Position numbers and translations under genes: made by a program. A stretch of 37,992 bases of DNA from Actinoplanes sp. TFC3. Lineage in GTDB: Bacteria; Actinomycetota; Actinomycetes; Mycobacteriales; Micromonosporaceae. Below are positions 23,879 through 31,467 of this stretch, one piece after another. The notes under the pieces were generated by a model. The model did not search any database and was not told the DNA's origin. It saw nothing but the letters and a program-made list of their open reading frames with translations. The stretch lies in NCBI RefSeq assembly GCF_001553785.1, contig NZ_LOJP01000001.1, positions 5,554,742 through 5,592,733 of the forward strand, read 5' to 3'. How positions within the stretch are numbered: position 1 is the first letter of the stretch; each line of letters starts with the position of its first letter.

Positions 23879-24619
23879 TCAGTAGCTGTAATCCGACCCG
23901 GAGTCGCTGCCGCTCTCTTGCTTGTCGCTGCCGGAGTCCGCGGGCGGCGCGACAGCCTTGGAGACCTTGGGCAGGCAGGTGAGGTTCTTCTTGCCCTCGG
24001 GGGTGATCACGAACCAGGCGCCGGCCACGTTCTGGCCCTTCCACGCACCCGGCTTCTTGTCGCCGATGTAGGTGTAGAGCGGCCAGTTGTCCAGGGTCAA
24101 CTGCAGCGTGCCGTCCTCGCGCTCGACGGTGCCGACCAGCTTGGCGTCCACTCCGTCCAGCTTGGGCGTCTCACCCTTGTTGATCACCGCGGGCGGCCAC
24201 ACCTTGGCGCAGTCGCCGTAGCAGGTGGTCTTCGCCTCGGGCTTGGCCTTGTCCTTGTCGAACCGGTACAGCACGAAGCCGTCCTGGTTCTGCACGGTCT
24301 CGCCCATCTTGTTGACCTTGGCCGCGGTCAGCTCCGAGGTCACCTCGTCATCGCTGAGCTCGGGGGCATCGGAGTCGGTGTCCGCGCCCTCATCGGTCTC
24401 CGCGCCGGGCGTCGCGCCCGGGGTAGCTTCGGGGGTCGCCCCCGCCGTAGCCCCTTCAGTCGCGCCGGGGGTGGCGCCCACCGCGTTCGCAGCCGGCTCG
24501 GCGCCGTAGTCAGTAGTGCTGCCACCGCCGCTGTAGCCGGCCGGGGCGCAACCGGGCAGCGCAAGCGCCGCCGCGATCGCAGCGCTGGCGACGATCATCT
24601 TTCGCTTCACCGGTACCAC
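23879..24619 (-). CDS. Secreted-repeat (COG4315/PF03640) lipoprotein
   Basis: 246 residues. GTG 24619 follows GGAGGG. The signal peptide ends in a lipobox (LALPGC, Cys at ~25), so the mature protein is a membrane lipoprotein. A Pro/Thr/Ala repeat linker (TPGAT type) and an acidic stretch lead to two secreted-repeat blocks: DGFVLYRFDKDKAKPE with CYGDCAKVWPP, and NWPLYTYIGDKKPGAWKGQ with GAWFVITPEG. Function of the family is unclear; electron-transfer or redox roles have been proposed. It has its own promoter matching that of the sigma gene. Confidence 0.88.
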   Translation of the reverse strand: MVPVKRKMIVASAAIAAALALPGCAPAGYSGGGSTTDYGAEPAANAVGATPGATEGATAGATPEATPGATPGAETDEGADTDSDAPELSDDEVTSELTAAKVNKMGETVQNQDGFVLYRFDKDKAKPEAKTTCYGDCAKVWPPAVINKGETPKLDGVDAKLVGTVEREDGTLQLTLDNWPLYTYIGDKKPGAWKGQNVAGAWFVITPEGKKNLTCLPKVSKAVAPPADSGSDKQESGSDSGSDYSY

Positions 24620-24660
24620 GAGAGCCCTCCACTGTGATCTTTCAACTCCGTGTCGGGCAG

Positions 24661-24692
24661 TAGTACGCCTGGCGAGGGCCGCTCGGTTGAAA
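24661..24692 (-). promoter_or_regulatory. ECF promoter of the lipoprotein gene
   Basis: Minus strand: TTTCAACC, 17-bp spacer (24668-24684), CGTACTA (24661-24667). The same -10 and spacing occur before the ECF sigma gene at 26342. The start codon is ~42 nt downstream. Confidence 0.6.
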
Positions 24693-24800
24693 ACAGATCC
24701 GATTAAGTTCCCAGAATTTTCTTTGAACCTTTGCGCCCCGCGATCCGTAAAAGATGGCCACCCCGGCGCCACCGGTGGCGGCCGGTAATGGCGCGAACAC

Positions 24801-24835
24801 GAAAAAGCCCGGCCGCACAATGGCGACCGGGCTCG
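24801..24835 (-). terminator. Rho-independent terminator after the anti-sigma gene
   Basis: AGCCCGGCCGC (24806-24816) pairs with GCGACCGGGCT (24823-24833) with one mismatch. On the minus strand the stem is followed by TTTTTC, a textbook terminator. It separates the sigma/anti-sigma transcript from the lipoprotein gene. Confidence 0.85.
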
Positions 24836-24850
24836 TTTCGGCGAAGCTGA

Positions 24851-25630
24851 TTACGGAACGCGAATGAGCGTCTCCGCGCTGCCGTCGGATTGCACATCCT
24901 CGACCTTGATGTGCGCGATCTGATCGCGCGGCAGAGCGGTGACGGCCTGCAGCAGCAGCGGCTCCTTCTGCTCTGCGGTGCCCCAGCCCTTCTCCCCCAC
25001 CTTCCAGGTGGACAGGGTCTCGGAGCTGCCGTCGGTGCGCACCGCGACAAGCCGGCACGTCTTGGGGCCGTCGATGTTGGCGATCGCGAACGACACCTGG
25101 GTGCCCCAGTCCTTGGGCTGGAACGCGACCTCGGCCTTCACCCCGGTGCGCGGGTCCTCGCCGCCGATCACCTCACCGGTCAGGTCGAGGCCACCGATGC
25201 CGATGCCATCGCCGGGATCGGGCAACGGATCGATCTTCTTGCTCGACGCCGCCTGCGCGGGGGTCGAGCCACCCGGCTGCTCAGGGGCCAGCCACTTGCC
25301 GCCCGCGAACAGCGCGCCGATCGACAGCATGGCGAAGACGACGACCGCGGCGGCCAGGGAGTAGAGACGCCGGCTGTTGGCCCGGCGGCGCTCCTGACGT
25401 ACCTCTCCGATCATCTGCTTGAGAACGAGCCCGTCCTTGCGGGACTGTTCGGTGGCCACCAGCGCGTCGGCGTCGACATCGCTGAGGATGTCCACCACCG
25501 GCAGCAGCGACTCCAGCTCGATCGCACAGGTCGGGCAGTCGATCAGGTGATCCTCGAACCGCGCGGCGTCGCGCTCGTCGAGCACCCCCAAGGCGTACGA
25601 GGCCACGTCGAAGTGTTGATCCTGCGTCAT
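24851..25630 (-). CDS. Zinc-finger transmembrane anti-sigma factor
   Basis: 259 residues. ATG 25630 overlaps the sigma stop by one base (TAATG). The N-terminal anti-sigma domain has H-x3-C-x2-C in FEDHLIDCPTCAIELE (residues ~26-41). One membrane helix (LYSLAAAVVVFAMLSIGALF, residues ~89-108) precedes an extracytoplasmic domain of ~150 residues with beta-rich sequence ending AETLIRVP. This is the RskA-like layout: the cytoplasmic domain binds the sigma factor and the outer domain senses a signal, usually leading to regulated proteolysis. Confidence 0.92.
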   Translation of the reverse strand: MTQDQHFDVASYALGVLDERDAARFEDHLIDCPTCAIELESLLPVVDILSDVDADALVATEQSRKDGLVLKQMIGEVRQERRRANSRRLYSLAAAVVVFAMLSIGALFAGGKWLAPEQPGGSTPAQAASSKKIDPLPDPGDGIGIGGLDLTGEVIGGEDPRTGVKAEVAFQPKDWGTQVSFAIANIDGPKTCRLVAVRTDGSSETLSTWKVGEKGWGTAEQKEPLLLQAVTALPRDQIAHIKVEDVQSDGSAETLIRVP

Positions 25631-26307
25631 TACTCGGTCACCCCCCGCTGCTGCAGAGCCGTACGCAGGGCCCGCAGGGCGTAGTACACACGCGACTTGG
25701 CCGTACCGAGAGGCAGACCGAGGACGTCAGCGGCCTCCGGGACGGTTTTGCCACGGAAGTACGTCTCGACCAGGATCTCGCGGTGCGACTGGCTCAGCGT
25801 ACGCAGGGCGTCGGTGACCGTCATCAGCTGCAGGACCCGATCGGTGTCGTCGGCCGTACTGGGGAAACTCTCCAGCTCCCGGTCATACGTTTCCGGCGGG
25901 CGAGCGCTGACGCTGCGGTGGTCGTCGATCGCGATGCGCCGGGCCACGGTGACCAGCCACGGACGCAGCGACTGCTGCCCCTGAGCGCCCAGGCGGTGCG
26001 CGTTGCGCCACGCCCGCAGCAGCGTCTCCTGCACGATGTCCTCGGCACGCTGCCGGTCACCGCCGGTCAGCCGCAGCACGAACATCAGCAACGGTCCGGC
26101 ATGCTCCTCGTAGAGCATGCGGACCAGGGTGTCCTCGTGACTCGCGGTCGCGGACCCGGCCTCATGGCGGGCCTGTCGCGGCATCACGCCGCCATCATTG
26201 CCGGCACTTCGGCCTCCGTCGAGAGCCTGCCACCGGCCTCCGGAACGCTGCTGCGTCATGACGCCCGCCCCATCCGGCGTGAGCCGCTCCATGACCATCG
26301 CATGCAT
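25630..26307 (-). CDS. ECF sigma factor (SigL/SigK-like)
   Basis: 225 residues. Region 2: YEEHAGPLLMFVLRLTGGDR, AEDIVQETLLRAWRNAH, RPWLVTVARRIAIDDHR. Region 4: LSQSHREILVETYFRGKTV, PEAADVLGLPLGTAKSRVYY. ATG 26307 has AGGAGG at 5-nt spacing; ~50 residues before region 2 are Gly/Arg-rich and unconserved-looking, and later ATGs exist. It is co-transcribed with its anti-sigma factor. Its own promoter (26342-26373) matches that of the lipoprotein gene, implying autoregulation. Confidence 0.93.
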   Translation of the reverse strand: MHAMVMERLTPDGAGVMTQQRSGGRWQALDGGRSAGNDGGVMPRQARHEAGSATASHEDTLVRMLYEEHAGPLLMFVLRLTGGDRQRAEDIVQETLLRAWRNAHRLGAQGQQSLRPWLVTVARRIAIDDHRSVSARPPETYDRELESFPSTADDTDRVLQLMTVTDALRTLSQSHREILVETYFRGKTVPEAADVLGLPLGTAKSRVYYALRALRTALQQRGVTE

Positions 26308-26341
26308 CGATTCCTCCTGCCGGTGCTTTCCCCGTCGCCCT

Positions 26342-26373
26342 TAGTACGGGCCAACCTGCCCGGCAGGATCAAA
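26342..26373 (-). promoter_or_regulatory. ECF promoter of the sigma/anti-sigma operon
   Basis: Minus strand: TTTGATCC, 17-bp spacer (26349-26365), CGTACTA (26342-26348), 35 nt before the start codon. It resembles the lipoprotein promoter (TTTCAACC-17-CGTACTA). Confidence 0.6.
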
Positions 26374-26751
26374 GCGTCGGAGAAAATTTCCGGGCCGTGT
26401 GGAGGCACGGGAGCATGGACGCGCAGTCGCAAGAGGTTCCTCCGGTTCCAGGCGCGTGAAGGGCACGCTCGTACGCCCGCAAAAAGCGGTGTCCGGGCGC
26501 GCGTCGGGGGGCGCTGCATCCAAGGGAACCGATGTGATTCCCGGGGCACGCGAATAATACTCAGCGAAGCGGCGGCTACGACAGGCGCACAGTGCGTATT
26601 GCACACGCTCGTACGATGCGTTGTCAGCGGTGGGTCACCTAGACTTCACGCGGCGTCGTAAAAGGCGGCCGGGATGGGGCTGTGAGTAGCGCTGTGGTCG
26701 CGGTGAGCATGTCCCGCGATGGGCGATAAAAGGGGCGAGCCGGACATACAG
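26374..26751. other. Non-coding interval upstream of the ECF sigma operon
   Basis: No convincing gene on either strand. It contains a 12-bp direct repeat CACGCTCGTACG (26464-26475 and 26604-26615) and an AT-rich hexamer TATTAT on the minus strand (26554-26559) that could be a second, housekeeping -10. Both are unproven. Confidence 0.4.
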
Positions 26752-26771
26752 GCGCCGCTCGGGGGCGGCGC
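26752..26771 (-). terminator. GC-rich hairpin downstream of nurA
   Basis: GCGCCGC (26752-26758) and GCGGCGC (26765-26771) with a 6-nt loop, ~80 bp past the nurA stop. No T-tract on the minus strand. Confidence 0.4.
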
Positions 26772-26852
26772 GGGCCGGCGGCGGCGGCGCTTGACGCAGG
26801 CGCGCGAGGGTGGCGTCCCGATGTCGCTGGAACGCCACGGCGGCGGAGCTGC

Positions 26853-27815
26853 TCAGCGCAGGCGCGTGGTGGCCAGGGTCAGGGCTCGGTGCAGGACCCG
26901 GGAGTCGCCGAGCATGCCGCGCAGGCGTTTCTCCAGGCCGGCGATCGGCACCAGGTTCTGCGGCGCCCGCGGGTCCTTGTAGGCCGAGGAGGCGAACCGG
27001 GGCAGCGTGGCCACCGACAGCTCGGCCAGCTCGATCGCCTGGTCCGGGGTCAGATCCGGCGAGCACTCGATGCGCACGATCCCGGCCCAGGGGGCGCCCG
27101 AGGCTCCGGGCAGGCGCAGGTACCACGACCAGCCGCCCCACACCGTTCCCATCGCGAAGACCGGGGTGCGCTGGCCGGGCTTGAGCGAGGTCACCACCGG
27201 GGTCAGCGCGGCCGGCAGGTACTGCTTCTGCTGGGTCTTGATGTAACCGATGGTCCGGGGCAAATGGCGGCGGTTGCGCAGCGGCCCGTCCACCACCAGC
27301 AGGTCGGCACCGTCGGAGCCGGAGGTCCGGGCGTCGTCGGAGATGTCGAGTTCCAGCGCGGTCAAGGGTCCCTGCACGGCGGCGGGTAGCTTGCTGGCCT
27401 CGCCGGTGCCGCTGACCCGATGGATCGTGTAGCGCACCGAACCGGCCTGCAGATCCTCCGCGGACGGGCTGGCCGTGAACAGGCCGCGGGCCACCCGGGC
27501 ACCGGCCAGCTGGGCGACGCCGTTGCGCAGATCGCAGCGCACCACCCCGGCCGCGTACGACGCTGCGAGCCCGGGGAACGACTGCCCGTCCTCCTCGGCG
27601 GTCCACAGCCCGGCGTCGTTGCGGCGTACCCCGTCGACCAGGAACACCACGTCGGGCGCCGTCAACCCGGCCGGTACGTCGATCGGGGCCCACTGCGCCG
27701 CGGGCACCTCGACATCGGTGTCGACCTGGGCGCTGCTGGGCGACGCCGGCCCATCCCCACCGTCGCCCCCTTCGAAGCTTGCGCCATAGGCCGGGTCCCA
27801 GGCGTCGACGAACAT
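26853..27815 (-). CDS. nurA: NurA-domain nuclease
   Basis: 320 residues from ATG 27815, 5 bp after the sbcC stop. NurA-type features: Asp in VVFLVDGVRR (D61), Asp in LLVVDGPLRNRRHLP (D176), the Lys-containing YIKTQQKQYLP, an acidic IVRIEC strand, and the C-terminal ATLPRFASSAYKDPRAPQNL. NurA is a 5'-3' nuclease with an RNase H-like fold. In archaea it works on DNA ends bound to the HerA hexamer after Mre11-Rad50 processing. Here it is the last gene of a herA-sbcD-sbcC-nurA unit, which strongly supports this role. Identification is by motif and context, as overall NurA similarity is low. Confidence 0.75.
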   Translation of the reverse strand: MFVDAWDPAYGASFEGGDGGDGPASPSSAQVDTDVEVPAAQWAPIDVPAGLTAPDVVFLVDGVRRNDAGLWTAEEDGQSFPGLAASYAAGVVRCDLRNGVAQLAGARVARGLFTASPSAEDLQAGSVRYTIHRVSGTGEASKLPAAVQGPLTALELDISDDARTSGSDGADLLVVDGPLRNRRHLPRTIGYIKTQQKQYLPAALTPVVTSLKPGQRTPVFAMGTVWGGWSWYLRLPGASGAPWAGIVRIECSPDLTPDQAIELAELSVATLPRFASSAYKDPRAPQNLVPIAGLEKRLRGMLGDSRVLHRALTLATTRLR

Positions 27816-27820
27816 TCTGG

Positions 27821-30310
27821 TCAAAGGCCGACCCTCTCCACGTGTGCCGTCCGGGCGTCCTTGTGCACCTCGAAGCGCACCGGGACGCGTTCCGCCAGGG
27901 CGTGGACGTGGGTCACCACCCCGACCATGCGATCGCCGCGGGCAGCCAGGTTCTCCAGGGTTGCCGCCACGACGTCCAGGGTGCCGCTGTCCAGGGTGCC
28001 GAAGCCCTCGTCGAGCACGATGGACTCCAGGCTGGCCGCGGTGGTGGACATGCCCGCGAGCTGCTCGGACAGGGCCAGCGCGAGGGCCAGCGACGCCTGG
28101 AAGGTCTCGCCGCCGGACAGGGTGCGCACGCCGCGGCGAAGGCCGGCATCGTGCTGGTCGATGACGTAGAACTCGCCCTTGTCGTGCATGAGCTCGTACT
28201 GCTCGCCGGTGAGCTCGCGCAGGATCCGGGACGCGCCGGACACTAGCAGGTCGAGGGCTTCTTCGAGCAGCCAGCGTTCGAAGTTGTTGGCGCGCAGGTG
28301 ACCCGACAGCGACTTGGCCACGCGGTGGGTGCGGACAAGGTCGGCGCGCTGCTCGGCGTACGCCTGGGCCTGTTGTTGCCGCTCGTGCAGGCGTTGCCAG
28401 GCGCCTTCGGCTCGTTCGGCGGCCACGGCGGCCGCGCGGATCAGGTCGGCGTCGGCGTTGCCGGAGGGCGCGTCCAGGCCGGCATCGGTGAACAGGGTGA
28501 GCACCTCGGCGCGGGCCTGGCGGGTCTGCCCGGCGGCGGTCTCGACTGCGGCGGCGGCTTCGGCACGGGCGGTTTCGCGCTGGCGGGCGGACTCCTGGGC
28601 CCAGCCGACCAGCGCGGTCCACGCCCCGGCCAGGTCGTCGCGGTCGGCCGGAGGCGGACCGAAGCGGGCCACCGCATCGCGCACGGTGTCGAAGGAACGC
28701 CACGCCGTGCGCTGCTGGTCCTCGGCCACGGCGACGGCACGCTGGGCCCGGCGCTGGGCCTCGCGGGCGGTGCGGACCTCGGCGCCGGCGTCGTCGAGCT
28801 TGCGCTGCAGCCGGGTCAGCTCGGCGAGCTGGGCCTTGAGCGCGTCCTGGCCGGGCGAGTCGGCCAGCGCGGCCTTGACCTCGGCGAGCCGGGACTTGTG
28901 GTGCTCGAACTGGGCGCGCTTGCGGTCCAGGCCACGCTCCAGCTCACGGGCGACCGCGTCGCGCTGCTTCCACGCCTTGGCGGCCACGTCGGCGGCGGCT
29001 CGGGCGGCCTTGCCCTGGCGTTCGGCCGCCTGCACGGCGGAGCCTTCGGGCATGGCCGGGACGGTGGTCACCGGCTGGGCGCACACCGGGCAGTCGTGGC
29101 CGGCGGTGAGGTGGGCGCGCAGGGCGATGGCCCGGTCGACGGTCTGCGCCTCGGAGTAGTCCAGCCGGGCCTGCTCCAGCAACTGCTCGGCGCCCAGGTG
29201 GGCGTGCTGGGCGAGCTCGGCGGCCGACACCGCGTCCTTGTACTCGACCTCGGCGACCGAGACCTCGCCCTGGAACCATTCGGCCTGCCCGGTGAGCCGG
29301 TCGAACTCGATGTGCCGGTCCAGCATCAGCCCCAGCGAACCGGCGTCGCCGGCGGCCGCGAGCTCCCCTCGTACCTTTTCCTCACGCTCTTCGGCGGACC
29401 GCACGGCCGCGGACGCTGCCTCGGCCCCGGTGCGTGCGGCGGCCGCGGCCTGTGCGACCTGGGCACTTCCCGAGGGGGTACGAACACCGCTCAGCGCCGC
29501 CAGTTCCTGCGCAATGGCATCCCGCGCCGCAGCCAGCTCCGTTTCCTTGTCCCGCACCTCGCGCAGACGCGGCACGGCCTGCTCGACCGCCGCGGTCAGC
29601 TCCCGCATCGCCGCCAGCCGGTCCGCCGCCTGCTCGACCGCCTCATCGCTGGCATCGGCGAGGGCATCGAGGTTCTGATCGACGATCTGTAGCTGATTCT
29701 CAGCCTTGCTGGCCCGCGCGCTGGCCCGGGTCTGCACCTCCTCGTAGACGTGCAGGCCGAGCAGGTTGACCAGGATCTGCTGGCGGGTGGCCGGCTTGGC
29801 GTGCAGGAAGTCGGCGAACTGGCCCTGCGGCAGCACCACACAGCTGGTGAACTGCTCATACGGCAGCCCTACGGCGCTCACCACGGCCTCGTCCATCTCG
29901 GCGGGCGTGCCGGCCAGCACGTCGCCGAGGTCCTCCAGGCTCATTCCGGTGTCCAGCCGGGTCACGTCGAAGCCGGGTGGCATCAGCTGCAGCCCGGCAC
30001 CGGCGGTCTTGACGTTGCCGCGGCCGTCGCGCCGGACCACCCGGGTTGCCACGTAGCGCGCTCCGGCCGACTCGAAAACCAGCCGGACGCGGGCCTCGGT
30101 GGCCGAGGGGGCCAGCGCGTTGCCGATGCCGCGGGTGCCGCCCCAGCGCGGGACGGTGCCGTAGAGCGCGAAGCAGATCGCGTCGAGCACCGTCGACTTG
30201 CCCGAGCCGGTGGGCCCGACCAGCGCGAAGTAGTCGGCGTCGGTGAAGTCCACGGTGGTCTCGTCGCGGAACACCGTGAACCCGGCCATGTCGAGCCTGA
30301 GAGGTCTCAT
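27821..30310 (-). CDS. sbcC: SbcC/Rad50-type SMC-family ATPase
   Basis: 829 residues. N-terminal Walker A LVGPTGSGKSTVLDAICFAL (residues ~31-50). Two long coiled-coil arms rich in Ala, Glu and Arg flank a zinc hook CPVC (C407, C410) almost exactly at the centre. C-terminal lobe: signature TLSGGETFQASLALAL (~731) and Walker B IVLDEGFGTLD (~765). The ATG overlaps the sbcD stop (ATGA). With SbcD it forms the Mre11-Rad50-like ATP-dependent nuclease that opens blocked or hairpin DNA ends. It is shorter than E. coli SbcC (~1050), mainly in the coiled coil. Confidence 0.96.
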   Translation of the reverse strand: MRPLRLDMAGFTVFRDETTVDFTDADYFALVGPTGSGKSTVLDAICFALYGTVPRWGGTRGIGNALAPSATEARVRLVFESAGARYVATRVVRRDGRGNVKTAGAGLQLMPPGFDVTRLDTGMSLEDLGDVLAGTPAEMDEAVVSAVGLPYEQFTSCVVLPQGQFADFLHAKPATRQQILVNLLGLHVYEEVQTRASARASKAENQLQIVDQNLDALADASDEAVEQAADRLAAMRELTAAVEQAVPRLREVRDKETELAAARDAIAQELAALSGVRTPSGSAQVAQAAAAARTGAEAASAAVRSAEEREEKVRGELAAAGDAGSLGLMLDRHIEFDRLTGQAEWFQGEVSVAEVEYKDAVSAAELAQHAHLGAEQLLEQARLDYSEAQTVDRAIALRAHLTAGHDCPVCAQPVTTVPAMPEGSAVQAAERQGKAARAAADVAAKAWKQRDAVARELERGLDRKRAQFEHHKSRLAEVKAALADSPGQDALKAQLAELTRLQRKLDDAGAEVRTAREAQRRAQRAVAVAEDQQRTAWRSFDTVRDAVARFGPPPADRDDLAGAWTALVGWAQESARQRETARAEAAAAVETAAGQTRQARAEVLTLFTDAGLDAPSGNADADLIRAAAVAAERAEGAWQRLHERQQQAQAYAEQRADLVRTHRVAKSLSGHLRANNFERWLLEEALDLLVSGASRILRELTGEQYELMHDKGEFYVIDQHDAGLRRGVRTLSGGETFQASLALALALSEQLAGMSTTAASLESIVLDEGFGTLDSGTLDVVAATLENLAARGDRMVGVVTHVHALAERVPVRFEVHKDARTAHVERVGL

Positions 30311-31458
30311 TTTTCGCTGCTCACCTCGTCGTACAGCTCGTCGAAGAGTTCACGGACGTCGTCCTCGGCGATGCCGCGGTTGTCCAGGTAGTCGCCGAAG
30401 AGCTGGCGCGGGGACCGTCCGGCCCGCTGAGCCATCCGCTCGCCCGACTTGTCCGGCACCATGTCCGGGTCGATGCGCACGTCGAGGGCGTTGGGCAGCA
30501 ACTCCTGCACGTCCTCGCGCAACCCCACCCGCGGCGACTCACGGACATAGACACGCAGCCACGCATCCGGAAGGTTCACCGTGGCGAGCTGTTCGATGGT
30601 GCCGCGCACCGTGCGCAGGGTCTTGGCCGCGGTGATCGGCACGTCGCGGGTCTGGGCCGCCTTGTCGGTGGCGACGTCGACGATGGCTACGGAGGGTACG
30701 TTCTCCTCCTCGCCGAAGTCGACGGCCAGCGGACTGCCGCAGTAACGGACCGGCCCCGGTCCGATGACGCGCTGTGACCGGTGCAGGTGACCCAGCGCAA
30801 CGTAGTGGGCGTTCTGCGGGAACACCGTGGCCGGCACCGCGTAGCCCATCACGGTGTGGGCCTCGCGTTCGCCGCCGCCCGCGCTGGCGCCGACCACGGT
30901 GAGGTGGGCGGTGAGCAGGTTGACCGCGCCGGGCTGGTCGAAGTCCTCGGTGAGCCGGGCGATCAGCCGCGCGATGTGGTCGGCGTAGGTCTGCTGGGTC
31001 TCCGCCGCGGTGAGCTCGTACATCTCCACGGCCCGGATGGCGTAGCGCTGCGACAGGAACGGCAGTGCGGCCAGCCGCCAGCGCTCGCCGGATGCGGTCT
31101 CCCCGGTGAGGATGAGGTCCTCGGGCTTGTCGCGCACCGAGCCGCGCAACTCGATGCCGGCCGCGTCGGCCCAGGGGCGCAGCGCGTCCAGGGCATGCCC
31201 GTTGTCGTGGTTGCCGCCGATCGCGACCACCCGGGCCCCGGTCTGGCGCAGCGCCGACAACGCCCGGGTCACCACCCGGGTGGAGTCCGGCGAGGGCGCG
31301 GCCGTGTCGTACAGGTCACCGGCGACGATGACCAGGTCCGGGCGCTCGGCCCGCGCGACCTCCACGACCTGGGCCAGCACGCGGATGTGCTCCTCGTGCC
31401 GGGTGCGTCCCTTCAGGACCTTTCCGACATGCCAGTCGGACGTGTGCAGGATGCGCAT
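30307..31458 (-). CDS. sbcD: SbcD/Mre11-type exonuclease subunit
   Basis: 383 residues. All metallophosphoesterase motifs of Mre11 are present: HTSDWHVGK (residues ~5-13), VAGDLYDTAAPS, GGNHDNGHALD, LLTAHLTVVG and ALGHLHRSQ. These bind two Mn ions for 3'-5' exonuclease and endonuclease activity on double-strand ends. The C-terminal part (from ~290) is the DNA-binding cap and Rad50-binding region. ATG 31458 is 9 bp after the herA stop, so the two are co-transcribed. Confidence 0.96.
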   Translation of the reverse strand: MRILHTSDWHVGKVLKGRTRHEEHIRVLAQVVEVARAERPDLVIVAGDLYDTAAPSPDSTRVVTRALSALRQTGARVVAIGGNHDNGHALDALRPWADAAGIELRGSVRDKPEDLILTGETASGERWRLAALPFLSQRYAIRAVEMYELTAAETQQTYADHIARLIARLTEDFDQPGAVNLLTAHLTVVGASAGGGEREAHTVMGYAVPATVFPQNAHYVALGHLHRSQRVIGPGPVRYCGSPLAVDFGEEENVPSVAIVDVATDKAAQTRDVPITAAKTLRTVRGTIEQLATVNLPDAWLRVYVRESPRVGLREDVQELLPNALDVRIDPDMVPDKSGERMAQRAGRSPRQLFGDYLDNRGIAEDDVRELFDELYDEVSSEK

Positions 31459-31467
31459 CGGGGAACC

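Noticed and set aside
27815..28703. 5' extension of the nurA frame through sbcC
   Set aside because: It is an Arg/Pro-rich shadow of the Rad50-like C-terminal lobe; the ATG at 27815 starts the conserved protein.
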